From assembly GCF_003312915.1 (NCBI RefSeq), contig NZ_CP030261.1:2418001-2482000 (forward strand): a stretch of 64,000 nucleotides of DNA, written 5' to 3'. Made by a program: the position numbers and the translations under genes. The notes beneath the pieces were generated by a model. It ran no database searches and was not told where the DNA came from. It saw only the letters and a list, made by a program, of their open reading frames with translations. Each line of letters opens with the position of its first letter. Within the stretch, counting starts at the first letter, position 1. Shown here piece by piece: positions 26,794 through 35,056 of the stretch. Source of the DNA: Flavobacterium fluviale (lineage in GTDB: Bacteria > Bacteroidota > Bacteroidia > Flavobacteriales > Flavobacteriaceae).

Positions 26794-27584
26794 TACAATA
26801 AAAATTTTGTATTAATATTATGTTGTTTGTAGAGGTTATCAAGAGCTTCTTCAGGTGAATTTGCTGGTGTATTTTTCCAGTTTAAGATATCTGATGTATC
26901 TAGTGTTGTTAGATGTGAAAGTTCTAATTCATATTCTATATTTAACTTAGTGCTTTCTTTCATGGCAATTACATCGCTACTTGAAAACATTTTTGTTTTT
27001 TTCTTTAATCTTTCTGGGGTTTGTTTACGAATAATTTTTGATGTTGCTATTTCTGAAAATATCCATGGTGAGTTTGTTTTTTGATTAATTTCTGTCGAGG
27101 TTGTTATAGAATTAGGAGAATTCAGAAAAAATAAACACTCGCTATTATCAATCATCTTATTTAGGGCAGTTGAAAGCATTAAATGAACATGGGCTGTTGA
27201 ATAATTTCTTTTTTCATAATCATAATTTTCTCTATTAGTATGTAAGCAATATTCATCATCAATTTTTTTTAATAATTCATTCGAATATCCCCATACAGTT
27301 GAATCAATGAAAGTTAAAATTCCAAATTCTTTAGCTAACATTCCTGCTATTGTCATTGCTTTTTCTCTGTCCTTATGAGAATGAGATAAAAATATATGTG
27401 ACTCAAATTCTGGAAACCAATTTTTAATTATTTTAGTTCCATCTAAAGAGCCGTTGTCTAATAAGTAATTATTTAATGATTTTTTTACAATTTCATTGGT
27501 TAACTCTAGTATTTCTTTACCAATTTCTAATGATTTGGAAGAATTTAAATCATTAGGTATTTTTAAATCAAATCCTCTGTACAT
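26793..27584 (-). CDS. TIR-domain protein of the defence-like cassette
   Basis: 263 aa. An N-terminal helical part (1-60) precedes the TIR-like core: ESHIFLSHSHKDREKAMTIAGMLAKEFGILTFIDSTVWGYSNELLKKIDD (61-110), a mid-region strand SECLFFLNSPNSI, and SPWIFSEIATSKII, where Glu178 in WIFSE fits the position of the TIR NADase glutamate. Bacterial TIR proteins hydrolyse NAD+ or make cyclic-ADP-ribose-like signals; here activity is inferred from the motif only. Ends in the start codon of the 3-TM gene (TAATG) and begins 51 bp after the AAA-TIR gene, so all three are probably one operon transcribed leftwards. Confidence 0.82.
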   Translation of the reverse strand: MYRGFDLKIPNDLNSSKSLEIGKEILELTNEIVKKSLNNYLLDNGSLDGTKIIKNWFPEFESHIFLSHSHKDREKAMTIAGMLAKEFGILTFIDSTVWGYSNELLKKIDDEYCLHTNRENYDYEKRNYSTAHVHLMLSTALNKMIDNSECLFFLNSPNSITTSTEINQKTNSPWIFSEIATSKIIRKQTPERLKKKTKMFSSSDVIAMKESTKLNIEYELELSHLTTLDTSDILNWKNTPANSPEEALDNLYKQHNINTKFLL

Positions 27585-27635
27585 ATTTTTTTTAAATTTT
27601 TAATTGTTGATAATTAAACCAAATTAAAAGTTGGC

Positions 27636-29132
27636 TCATTGTCTTTCTTTTCTTTTATCTTCTAGCTTTTTTGATAGTATAGAAACAATTCTTTCACTTT
27701 CTTTTTCAAAATCTTTGTCTATATGAAAAGTCAAGCCTCCATATTTTCTAGATTCATCAAATAAATTTGTATCTATATCTGAAAACCAAATTGGAATTAT
27801 TGTATTCTCTCCAAATCTTTGCTTAAATTGTTCAGATTCAAATTTCGTCCATATTTTTTTTGGATAATCTTTACTAAGAATGACAACAACAAAATTTGCT
27901 TCTGAATTGTAAATAGGAGCAAGATAATCTTCAATATTAGAAGCTAAGATTCTATGTTGCTCATTTTCGTCATAAAAAACAGAAATTTCTCTTTCTAACA
28001 ATTTTGAATTAATTCTTTCTGCCAGAGTTCGATTTTCTCCCGCAAAAGAAAGTGCAAAATCATACGGTTTGGTAAACTCAATGCCAACAAAGCCAATTTG
28101 TTCGGCAAACTTATTCCACAAAATATTTCTAATATAAAATAGAAATTTAGGATCTTCAATTGTAAGAACGTTAGATTGGTCGTCAAAGTGAATAACATCT
28201 TGTAATAAAGGGTTGTCTTCAATAAGTTTTTTTAAAAAGCCTTTTTCGACAACCTGATTAATACTAAGTTTCATATTAGGATTTTGATTAAGTAATTCAT
28301 CTATTTGGATTGACCAATCAGAACTATATGATAGCCAATTAAGTAAATGAAGGTATGGTGCTCTTCCTTCCTTTCTTAATTTAGACCCAATTGCAAATAT
28401 TCTAGCTTTAGGATAAAATAGACGTCCAAGTTCCTGATTAACTTTTGCTTTTATAGTTTCTATACTTGTGTCTGTTTCTAATTTATGTGAATGATTGTCT
28501 ATAATTTCACAATTAATACATGTTTCTTTAGCAAGTAATTGCGCAATATGAAAGCTTCCTTTGGATTCATTTACAATCTCTGATTTAATATTTATTGTAA
28601 TATTAAGAGCTTTCTCACCTAAAGAAAGCATTTCTTCGATTTTTTCACTTGGATTTGCTTCAAATCGTATTGTATCAATTCGATTATTTAAGTCTGGTGA
28701 AAATGACACAAGAGAATCCCCAGCTTTATTAATTCCAATTAGTATAAGCTTTGAAGATATAGAGTCTTCATCCGCTAAAGTTTTCATATAGTCTGATAAG
28801 GCTTTTTTCGTCTCATTAGGAAGTACATGAAAGTCATCAACAATCACAATTCCAAAGTCGCTAAACTCAGGTAATAATTGAATTAAGTCAATATCTTCTT
28901 TTTTTCTTGCAGAAAGGGAGGTTATTTGTGTATTAATACCCATTTCTTCAATTGCCTTATTAATACTTGTAGTTTTTCCAATTCCAGAAGGCCCCTCTAT
29001 TATTAATCCTCTTCCCTTTGTTCTTAAAGAAACTAAAAGTTTTGTGTACTCTACTGGCTTTACGAATGTATAAGTAGGAGTTCCTGATGTTTTAAAAACA
29101 TCTTCTAAAAATATTTTAATTTTATTTTCCAC
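27636..29132 (-). CDS. AAA ATPase-TIR fusion protein (candidate defence sensor)
   Basis: 498 aa. The N-terminus is a P-loop ATPase: Walker A at residues 47-55 (GPSGIGKTT), Walker B at 94-102 (GIVIVDDFH), a sensor-like LILIGI strand and NNRIDTIRF (Arg151). A helical/winged-helix part follows (165-350, FDDQSNVLTIEDPKFLFYIRNILW). Residues ~357-490 are a TIR domain: PYDFALSFAGENRTLAERINSKL, FYDENEQHRILASNIEDYLAPIYNSEANFVVVILSKDYPKKIWTKFESEQF; Glu432 or Glu434 in WTKFESEQF is the likely catalytic residue. ATP-driven assembly bringing TIR domains together is the expected mode, by analogy with STAND-type immune proteins. First gene of the cassette. Very AT-rich relative to prfA next door, consistent with acquisition. 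Confidence 0.85.
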   Translation of the reverse strand: MENKIKIFLEDVFKTSGTPTYTFVKPVEYTKLLVSLRTKGRGLIIEGPSGIGKTTSINKAIEEMGINTQITSLSARKKEDIDLIQLLPEFSDFGIVIVDDFHVLPNETKKALSDYMKTLADEDSISSKLILIGINKAGDSLVSFSPDLNNRIDTIRFEANPSEKIEEMLSLGEKALNITINIKSEIVNESKGSFHIAQLLAKETCINCEIIDNHSHKLETDTSIETIKAKVNQELGRLFYPKARIFAIGSKLRKEGRAPYLHLLNWLSYSSDWSIQIDELLNQNPNMKLSINQVVEKGFLKKLIEDNPLLQDVIHFDDQSNVLTIEDPKFLFYIRNILWNKFAEQIGFVGIEFTKPYDFALSFAGENRTLAERINSKLLEREISVFYDENEQHRILASNIEDYLAPIYNSEANFVVVILSKDYPKKIWTKFESEQFKQRFGENTIIPIWFSDIDTNLFDESRKYGGLTFHIDKDFEKESERIVSILSKKLEDKRKERQ

Positions 29133-29360
29133 TTTTCAGTTAAGTTTTTTTTATGTTTATCATTTGGTTAAAGTTTAGTTCTTTAAAAGATATTTATTAA
29201 TGATAAATCTTTTATAAAACAAACATCGTATTAAATCTAAATCCATCAACAAGTAAAAACCCCTGATTTTTTAATTTGTTAAAAATAATTCCTTTAAATA
29301 TAATTGTATTACGGAAAACCGTAAACCATAAACCTTGTTTTAAAAGGAAAGCCTTAGCAC

Positions 29361-29470
29361 TGATAGAAGAATCATCCTTTTTAGGCAAAAGAAAAGATCT
29401 TATTAAAACCGTAAACTTTCTGCCTAAAAAGATAAAGCTTCCCGAAGCTTCGGGAGCAGGAATCAGCTCC
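29361..29470 (+). ncRNA. Candidate structured element upstream of prfA
   Basis: CCTTTTTAGGCA (29376-29387) pairs with TGCCTAAAAAG (29421-29431) across a ~33-nt arm, and a 21-base perfect palindrome centred on CCCGAAGCTTCGGG (29437-29457) follows, then AGGAATCAGCTCC. Layout and wording recall an intergenic element that I associate with Flavobacteriia (GATAGAAG...CCTTTTT...AAAAAGAT...AGCTCC), but I cannot confirm that. No credible gene here: the rest of 29133-29582 holds only the prfA promoter. Strand is uncertain. Confidence 0.45.
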
Positions 29471-29550
29471 AAAAAACAATCCAAATCTCACTAAATATCC
29501 TCCTCAAAAAACACAAAAAATCAACACTAGAATAATCAATAAATATTTCG

Positions 29551-29558
29551 TAATTTTG
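29551..29558 (+). promoter_or_regulatory. -7 box TAATTTTG of prfA
   Basis: Exact TAnnTTTG, 24 bp before the ATG at 29583. Confidence 0.6.
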
Positions 29559-29582
29559 CAGTCCAATAAAAGGAATTAGAAA

Positions 29583-30659
29583 ATGTTAGATAGACTTCAA
29601 TATGTAAAGCAGCGTTTTGATGAGATTTCGGATTTGATTATTCAGCCGGATGTTATTGCTGATCAAAAGCGTTATGTGCAACTCAACCAAGAATATAAAA
29701 GCATAAAAGCTTTGGTTGAAAAGAGAGAAGAATACATTCTTGTTTTAGCCAATATTGACGAAGCAAACGAAATTATTGCTGACGGAAGCGATGCAGATAT
29801 GGTTGAAATGGCCAAAATGCAGTTGGATGAAGCAAAAGAACGTTTACCGCAGCTAGAGGAGGAAATCAAATTTATGTTGATTCCTAAAGATCCTGAAGAT
29901 GCTAAAAATGTTATGGTGGAGATCCGCGCCGGAACGGGTGGGGACGAAGCGAGTATTTTTGCCGGGGATTTGTTTAGAATGTATACTAAATATTGTGAAG
30001 CACAAGGATGGAGAACATCTGTTGTGGATATGAACGAAGGTACTTCTGGAGGTTTCAAAGAGGTTATTTTTGAGGTTTCGGGAGAGGATGTTTACGGTAC
30101 TTTAAAGTTTGAAGCGGGTGTTCACCGTGTACAGCGTGTACCGCAGACTGAAACGCAGGGTCGTGTGCATACATCAGCTGCTACTGTTATGGTTTTACCA
30201 GAAGCAGAAGAGTTTGATGTACAGATCGATATGAACGATGTTCGTGTAGATTTCTTCTGTTCGTCTGGACCTGGAGGACAATCGGTAAATACTACGAAAT
30301 CGGCTGTACGTTTAACGCACATTCCAACTGGATTGGTGGCGCAATGTCAGGATCAGAAATCGCAGCATAAAAATAAAGATAAGGCGTTAACGGTTTTACG
30401 TTCTCGTTTGTACGAAATGGAATTAGCTAAGAAAGAAGCTGAAGATGCTACAAAACGTACTTCTCAGGTAAGTTCTGGCGACCGTTCTGCTAAAATTCGT
30501 ACCTATAACTACGCTCAAGGTCGTGTAACCGATCACAGAGTTGGTTTGACACTTTACGATTTAGGAAACATCATGAATGGTGATATTCAGAAAATTGTTG
30601 CCGAGCTTCAATTGGTTAACAACATGGAGAAATTGAAAGAGGCTTCAGAAGTTTTTTAA
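29583..30659 (+). CDS. prfA: Peptide chain release factor 1
   Basis: 358 aa. Recognises UAA and UAG stop codons and triggers peptidyl-tRNA hydrolysis. Seen: N-terminal coiled-coil domain 1, the PCRF domain ([23 protein letters not shown]) and the catalytic GGQ loop at residues 231-233 in [24 protein letters not shown], followed by the basic C-terminal RF-1 domain and ending EASEVF. Normal length and intact. A short leader with a TAATTTTG box and a hairpin terminator at 30726. Housekeeping gene that marks the right edge of the accessory island. Confidence 0.98.
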   Translation: MLDRLQYVKQRFDEISDLIIQPDVIADQKRYVQLNQEYKSIKALVEKREEYILVLANIDEANEIIADGSDADMVEMAKMQLDEAKERLPQLEEEIKFMLIPKDPEDAKNVMVEIRAGTGGDEASIFAGDLFRMYTKYCEAQGWRTSVVDMNEGTSGGFKEVIFEVSGEDVYGTLKFEAGVHRVQRVPQTETQGRVHTSAATVMVLPEAEEFDVQIDMNDVRVDFFCSSGPGGQSVNTTKSAVRLTHIPTGLVAQCQDQKSQHKNKDKALTVLRSRLYEMELAKKEAEDATKRTSQVSSGDRSAKIRTYNYAQGRVTDHRVGLTLYDLGNIMNGDIQKIVAELQLVNNMEKLKEASEVF

Positions 30660-30660
30660 A

Positions 30661-30702
30661 CTGAGGTGCTGAGATTCTAAGATGCTAAGGTTCTAAGGTT
30701 TT
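30661..30702. repeat. GCTGAGATTCTAAG-type repeat after prfA
   Basis: CTGAGGTGCTGAGATTCTAAGATGCTAAGGTTCTAAGG immediately after the prfA stop; same family as 17930. Confidence 0.6.
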
Positions 30703-30725
30703 TTCTCTTTGAACTTAAATTATAA

Positions 30726-30755
30726 AAAAGCCGAACTTGCGTTCGGCTTTTTTTA
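30726..30755 (+). terminator. Terminator of prfA
   Basis: AAAAAGCCGAAC/GTTCGGCTTTTTTT with loop TTGC. Strong rho-independent hairpin. Confidence 0.9.
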
Positions 30756-30783
30756 TGCTTTTTTTTAAATTTCTATAATCAAA

Positions 30784-30903
30784 TATAGCCCGCGGTTTTA
30801 ACCGCGGGAGACGTATTAGGATTACGCATTTTTTATTACCTGTTGTGAATGGATTGTGTCAATACCTTTGCGTTCCCGCGGTTGAAACCGCGGGGTATAT
30901 TTT
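30784..30903. repeat. REP-like element, AGCCCGCGG pair
   Basis: Two hairpins in opposite order: ATAGCCCGCGGTTTTAACCGCGGG (each arm GCCCGCGGTT) and, ~65 bp later, CCCGCGGTTGAAACCGCGGG followed by GTATATTT. The outer ends ATATAGCC and GGGTATAT are inverted copies. Same element class as 52925-53007 and 53284-53363. Gap 30660-31197 holds only such repeats. Confidence 0.75.
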
Positions 30904-30965
30904 GATTCTGAGAATGTTTTTTGAGCAATTTTTTTATGTGAATTGTTTTTTATTGGCGTAAAAAT

Positions 30966-31118
30966 CTTAGCCCCTTAGCATCTTAGTCCCTCAGCACCTT
31001 AAAAAAAACTAATGACAAAAACTACACATTACTAATACCAAGTAAGATTTATAAGCGATTTTTATAAAACTTAGTCCCGAAGCCTTGGAGAGCCCCTTAG
31101 AACCTTGGTGCCTAGAAA
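30966..31118. repeat. CTTAGCATCTTAGTCCCTCAGCACC-type repeats
   Basis: Two blocks, CTTAGCCCCTTAGCATCTTAG (30969 on) and CTTGGAGAGCCCCTTAGAACC (31084 on), are reverse-orientation members of the repeat family at 17930 and 30661. No frame of note. Confidence 0.55.
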
Positions 31119-31197
31119 AAAAACCTTTTTTATTCGGCTTTTTTATTAAATATTTGCAGGACTAAAACATGACAAAACATAACCAACCAATTATTTT

Positions 31198-32529
31198 ATG
31201 AAGAAAACTTTACTCTTATTTTGCTTCTTTGGAAGCTTTTTTTGTGCACGCTCGCAATCGTATTTCGGATTTAGAGATGATAATTATGCCGGGATTCAAA
31301 GCGTGTTATTTAATCCGTCTGCTGTGGTTGATTCTAAATATAAAGCGGATGTTACTATTGGTTCTATTAGTGCAACGGGACAAAATGATTTATACGGAAT
31401 TAATGTTTTAGATGCATTAGATGGAGATTATGATCTTGATACCGATGCAACTAAAAATTTCAAATCAAACAACAGAGGAAACTTGAATGTAGATATTCTA
31501 GGTCCGTCGTTTATGATGAATATCACGCCTTTACATAGTATTGCACTTTTTACAAGAGTTCGAAGCGTAACCAATCTAGTAGGGGTAAATGGTGAGCTTG
31601 TAGATGAAGTAAATAAAGATTTAGATGTCTCGAGTAGTTTTATGATTACTGGCGGTAATCCGAATGGAGTTACGAATTCTTGGGCAGAAATTGGCGCGTC
31701 GTACGGAACGGTTTTATTGGACCGAGACGACCATTTTGTAAAAGGTGGACTTACGTTGAAGTATTTGATGGCGGGAGCAAACAGCTACATTAACGGAACT
31801 GATTTGAGTGTCGCTTTTAATAGAAATGCCGTTAATCCTGCGTTGAGCGAATATTATTCTACTGGAACATTGCGAACGGCTGCAAGCTACGATTATCAAA
31901 ATGGAGAAAAACAAAAATTTGATCCAACGTCTGCTGGTGTGGGCGTAGATTTAGGTTTTACTTATGAATACCGTACCAATTGCCACACTTGTGTAGGAAA
32001 CCGTTATAAATTCAAAGCTGCAGCATCTGTAACGGATATTGGAAGTTTGAATTATAAAAACGTTACTGAAAACACTTATAATTTGACTGGAAGAGTTACG
32101 CAGGAAGATATAGAAGATGCAGAAGATATCTTCGAATTTTTTGATGCTAATTACACTAAAACTTCTTCAAGAAAAGCGGTAAAAGCAAGTCTGCCAACAG
32201 CTTTGCATACTAACTTTGACTGGAATATCGACAATAAATTTTACCTGAATTTAAGCGGCGATTTCGGACTGGTGAATGCCAATAAAATAAACGGAACAGC
32301 GATTGCTAATTCGGTTACTTTTACGCCAAGATACGAAACGAGACAGTTTAGTTTTTATATTCCGCTGACTTGGATGGAATACAGCGGTACTCAAATTGGA
32401 ACTGGCTTAAGAGCTGGACCAATCTTTATTGGGTCGGGTTCATTAATTTCTAATTTGTTTTCAAACAACTCTAAAGCAGCAAATGTTTATGTGGGCTTAA
32501 AGCTGCCGATTTATCAAGATTATAAGTAA
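31198..32529 (+). CDS. DUF5723 family outer-membrane beta-barrel protein
   Basis: 443 aa with a signal peptide (MKKTLLLFCFFGSFFCARSQS). The opening YFGFRDDNYAGIQSVLFNPSAVVDSKYKADV is the DUF5723 start (similar to PorV/PorQ-type FadL-like barrels: NPA-like phrase then strands). The rest is a series of amphipathic strands; two Cys in CHTCVGN sit in a periplasmic or surface loop. Role unknown; many Bacteroidota encode several. Single gene with terminator at 32605. Confidence 0.82.
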   Translation: MKKTLLLFCFFGSFFCARSQSYFGFRDDNYAGIQSVLFNPSAVVDSKYKADVTIGSISATGQNDLYGINVLDALDGDYDLDTDATKNFKSNNRGNLNVDILGPSFMMNITPLHSIALFTRVRSVTNLVGVNGELVDEVNKDLDVSSSFMITGGNPNGVTNSWAEIGASYGTVLLDRDDHFVKGGLTLKYLMAGANSYINGTDLSVAFNRNAVNPALSEYYSTGTLRTAASYDYQNGEKQKFDPTSAGVGVDLGFTYEYRTNCHTCVGNRYKFKAAASVTDIGSLNYKNVTENTYNLTGRVTQEDIEDAEDIFEFFDANYTKTSSRKAVKASLPTALHTNFDWNIDNKFYLNLSGDFGLVNANKINGTAIANSVTFTPRYETRQFSFYIPLTWMEYSGTQIGTGLRAGPIFIGSGSLISNLFSNNSKAANVYVGLKLPIYQDYK

Positions 32530-32604
32530 AAAAGGTCCTAAGGTTCTAAGGTACTGAGGTTCTAAGATTTCTGAGTTTTCTTTTTAAACTTATTTTATAA
32601 TATT

Positions 32605-32630
32605 AAGCCGAACTTTTAGTTCGGTTTTTT
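32605..32630 (+). terminator. Terminator of the DUF5723 gene
   Basis: AAGCCGAAC/GTTCGGTTTTTT hairpin with loop TTTTA. Confidence 0.8.
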
Positions 32631-32695
32631 TATGTTTTGAATAACTTTTTATTTATTCGATTTAGAATAGGAACTATCAGTATTTATAAAGTAAA

Positions 32696-32728
32696 AGAGA
32701 CTGTCTACTAACGTAAACAGTCTCTTTT
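32696..32728. terminator. AGAGACTGT hairpin in the 32530-33016 gap
   Basis: AGAGACTGTctactaacgtaaACAGTCTCTTTT. With A-rich left and T-rich right sides it could terminate on either strand. The rest of the gap holds a GGTTCTAAGG-type repeat at 32531 and 32812 and, at 32895-32993 on the minus strand, a 32-codon frame I do not count as a gene. Confidence 0.65.
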
Positions 32729-33016
32729 GTAAGGTTGAGATTTTAAGTTTCTATTTTATTAGAGACTTTATAAAATTTCGATGTATCGAATTTAAGATCT
32801 TATTAATTTAGAATCTTAGTTACTCAGAACCTTTAAAATATAGTGAAGGTCTTATCTTCATCAACCGCTTTCCCCAATAAGCGTATGATGAAAGTTAGAT
32901 ACCTAGAAATACTCTCGTATATTCAAAACATTTATATAGATTCGAGTAAACGTATACACCATTTTTTAATACTATTTCGCTTAACTTTTCCATAATATAA
33001 AATTTAAGTTGACAAA

Positions 33017-33400
33017 TTACTCTCTAGATGATTCGTATTGTAATGATTCTTCTTCTGAAGATTCATGTGAAGCTCCTTCTTGTGGTTTAGAAACCAGATT
33101 GGTGACAATAAGCTGTACAACTGAACCTAAGATGCCTTTAAACATAGAGTCACCTTTTCCAACTATAAAACGTTTTGCTATGTATCCAATCCCGATACTG
33201 ATGGCTGACTGCGCTAAGTGACTTTTAAAACCTACTGTTTCGTTAATTTCCTCAACAGTATTTCTAATTAAATTAAGAGGTTTCAAATTCTCCTTAATAT
33301 CCTCGATATGATCTTTGATATCGCACCATTCTGTATCTTGACGAACTTCTAATTCTTTAATTTTTTGATTTAATTGATCAATAGTTAATATAGCCTCCAT
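33017..33400 (-). CDS. Hypothetical stress-operon protein
   Basis: 127 aa. An N-terminal coiled coil (LNQKIKELEVRQDTEWCDIKDHIEDIKENLKPLNLIRNTVEEINE) is followed by a hydrophobic, glycine-rich segment (LAQSAISIGIGYIAKRFIV; FKGILGSVVQLIVTNLVS) and an acidic Ser/Glu-rich tail. Not a recognised family. It is the last gene of a six-gene minus-strand operon with YtxH and holin-like proteins, so it probably works at the inner membrane in envelope stress. Confidence 0.65.
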   Translation of the reverse strand: MEAILTIDQLNQKIKELEVRQDTEWCDIKDHIEDIKENLKPLNLIRNTVEEINETVGFKSHLAQSAISIGIGYIAKRFIVGKGDSMFKGILGSVVQLIVTNLVSKPQEGASHESSEEESLQYESSRE

Positions 33401-33434
33401 AAGTTAGTCTTTTATAAATTATTAATAATTAAAT

Positions 33435-33800
33435 CTATTTCTTAGTTTCTGTTTCTTTTAAAATACTTGATATGATAGTATTTCCAATTGGTGTTTTTAT
33501 CAATTTATGATGCGATTTTACAATCACAACGGCAACAATTAAATAAAAAAGTGCCATGATAAAAAAGCCGTAGTAATACTCTCCAAGCAATTTGCCTACC
33601 CATAAGCTAATCCCTATATTAAGGAACAAAGTAAAAAATGCAACAACAATTCCGATTGCGATCTTAGATGCTAATGATGAAACACCATCAGCAACTGAAC
33701 ATACTGTTTTTAGTTTTAATAATTCTAAACTTGTTTTAGCATAGTTTTCAGCTTTTTCATAAAGATTTAAATTCTCGTTTGTTGTTGCATTTGGTTCCAT
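33435..33800 (-). CDS. Phage holin family/YqjE-like membrane protein
   Basis: 121 aa. A short helical start (NLYEKAENYAKTSLELLKLKTV) then two membrane helices (IAIGIVVAFFTLFLNIGISLWVG; YYGFFIMALFYLIVAVVIV). This is the layout of the phage-holin-like DUF1469/YqjE family that occurs next to YtxH and YqjD-like proteins. A real lysis role is unlikely here as no phage genes are near. Fifth gene of the operon, 48 bp after YtxH. Confidence 0.72.
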   Translation of the reverse strand: MEPNATTNENLNLYEKAENYAKTSLELLKLKTVCSVADGVSSLASKIAIGIVVAFFTLFLNIGISLWVGKLLGEYYYGFFIMALFYLIVAVVIVKSHHKLIKTPIGNTIISSILKETETKK

Positions 33801-33848
33801 GATATAGGGTTTTATGGTTTGAAAAATTCACTTATTAATAGATGTTTA

Positions 33849-34133
33849 TTAATAGTTTGTTTTTACAGTTTTAGCTTCATCTTTGATTGTATTGAAGTCA
33901 TCTTTAACTTGGTTAAGTTTAGATTTTCCTTCTTCGATAATGTCTTTACCGTTTGAAGTAATTGTGCTTACAATACCGTCAAATTTTGTTTTAATGTTAT
34001 CTCCGTAATCTTTCGATTTATCTTTGATTTTTTTTCTTGTATTTGAACCTTTATCTGGTGCAAACAATACTCCTATAAACGCTCCCGCCGCTGCGGCTCC
34101 TAAAATTCCTAAAATTGTGCTACTAGTTTTCAT
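33849..34133 (-). CDS. YtxH domain-containing protein
   Basis: 94 aa. The glycine/alanine-rich helix ILGILGAAAAGAFIGVLFAPDKGSNTRKKIKDKSKDYGDNIK is the YtxH signature, followed by an amphipathic Lys/Asp-rich tail (KTKFDGIVSTITSNGKDIIEEGKSKLNQVKDD). General-stress proteins anchored to the inner membrane. Fourth gene of the operon. Confidence 0.88.
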   Translation of the reverse strand: MKTSSTILGILGAAAAGAFIGVLFAPDKGSNTRKKIKDKSKDYGDNIKTKFDGIVSTITSNGKDIIEEGKSKLNQVKDDFNTIKDEAKTVKTNY

Positions 34134-34183
34134 AATAATTGATTTAATGGATTAATATTTAAAATTTGTTGATTTAATATGAT

Positions 34184-34336
34184 TTAAATTTCTCGACCTT
34201 TAATAAGTCTAAGCAGTACTGCGATAATGGCAATAACTAACAGAATGTGAATAATACTTCCGAAACTGTAAACAAAGAACCCTAAAGCCCAAAGAATTAC
34301 CAAAATCACTGCGATTGTATATAATAAGTTTGACAT
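34184..34336 (-). CDS. Lmo0937 family membrane protein
   Basis: 50 aa: MSNLLYTIAVILVILWALGF...SFGSIIHILLVIAIIAVLLRLIKGREI, two membrane helices separated by a short Gly/Ser turn and a basic end. This is the Lmo0937 (formerly YqaE-neighbour) type small protein, common in stress operons of Bacteroidota. Short gene; 35 bp after the OMP gene and 50 bp before YtxH. Confidence 0.85.
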   Translation of the reverse strand: MSNLLYTIAVILVILWALGFFVYSFGSIIHILLVIAIIAVLLRLIKGREI

Positions 34337-34371
34337 GGTTTTTTATTTTAGTGGTTTATAATTAATTTCGC

Positions 34372-35019
34372 TTAATTCAACTTATACGAAAGGTATAATG
34401 TCAAATTGCTGTTTTTTGCGTCTGGTACAGTGTAAGTTGTTCCAGCAACAGTTCTTTCTTTACCAACAGTTGTTAAACCGTAATTGTAACGAACTCCAAT
34501 ACTAATAGGATCAAAGTCAACTCCAACACCTGCAGCGATACCTGCGTCAAATTTTGCTAAATCATCTCTATCAATTTCTTGGTCGAAATCAAAACTTCCG
34601 TCTCCAGTTACTTTAGAACTTACTAGGTAAGAAGCGTATCCACCAGCATGAATATTAAAGTTTTTAGTAACATTTACTCTTACTAATAAAGGAACTTCGA
34701 TATAGTTTAATTTGAATTTTGTACTTCCGCTTGCAAAAGCATTGTTGTATTCAAATTCAGCACCTTTTGTGGTAAACAAAACCTCTGGCTGAATAGCTAC
34801 CATATCTGAAATAGGAAGAGTAGCATAAACTCCGGCATTAAAACCGTATAAAATATTGTTGTCATCTACATCATCTCCACTTCCATATAAGTTAGACATG
34901 TTGAATCCTCCTTTTACACCGAACTCGGTATTTACATTATTGTCTTGAGCGTGCAGCATTCCAAATGAAGCTGTTAAAAAAAGTGTTAAGGCGCATAAAA
35001 AATTTGTTTGCATTTTCAT
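34372..35019 (-). CDS. Outer-membrane beta-barrel porin family protein
   Basis: 215 aa, signal peptide ending MLHAQDN, then FGVKGGFNMSNLYG and a chain of amphipathic strands ending NLTLYLSYKLN. OMP_b-brl_2 (PF13568) type, 8-stranded barrel. Likely an outer-membrane protein induced by envelope stress; no enzymatic motif. Second gene of the operon, 37 bp after DUF4142. Confidence 0.85.
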   Translation of the reverse strand: MKMQTNFLCALTLFLTASFGMLHAQDNNVNTEFGVKGGFNMSNLYGSGDDVDDNNILYGFNAGVYATLPISDMVAIQPEVLFTTKGAEFEYNNAFASGSTKFKLNYIEVPLLVRVNVTKNFNIHAGGYASYLVSSKVTGDGSFDFDQEIDRDDLAKFDAGIAAGVGVDFDPISIGVRYNYGLTTVGKERTVAGTTYTVPDAKNSNLTLYLSYKLN

Positions 35020-35056
35020 AGTTAAAAATTTTAGTTAATTGATAGATAATAGGCTC

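Noticed and set aside
26353-29132. Assignment of the TIR cassette to Thoeris or CBASS
   Set aside because: No ThsA-like SIR2/Macro protein, no nucleotide cyclase and no Cap-type effector is present. The 3-TM protein differs from a Thoeris partner.
29276-29494. 72-aa plus-strand and 90-aa minus-strand frames upstream of prfA
   Set aside because: Both overlap the paired stems of the structured element and have no recognisable domain; the hairpins explain the sequence better.
32895-32993. 32-codon minus-strand frame with an ATG in the 32530-33016 gap
   Set aside because: Too short, no promoter, no domain and no neighbour link.
33435-33800. Holin-like gene as a prophage marker
   Set aside because: No phage structural, lysin or integrase genes are near, and it sits within a stress operon with YtxH; the holin name is only a fold class.
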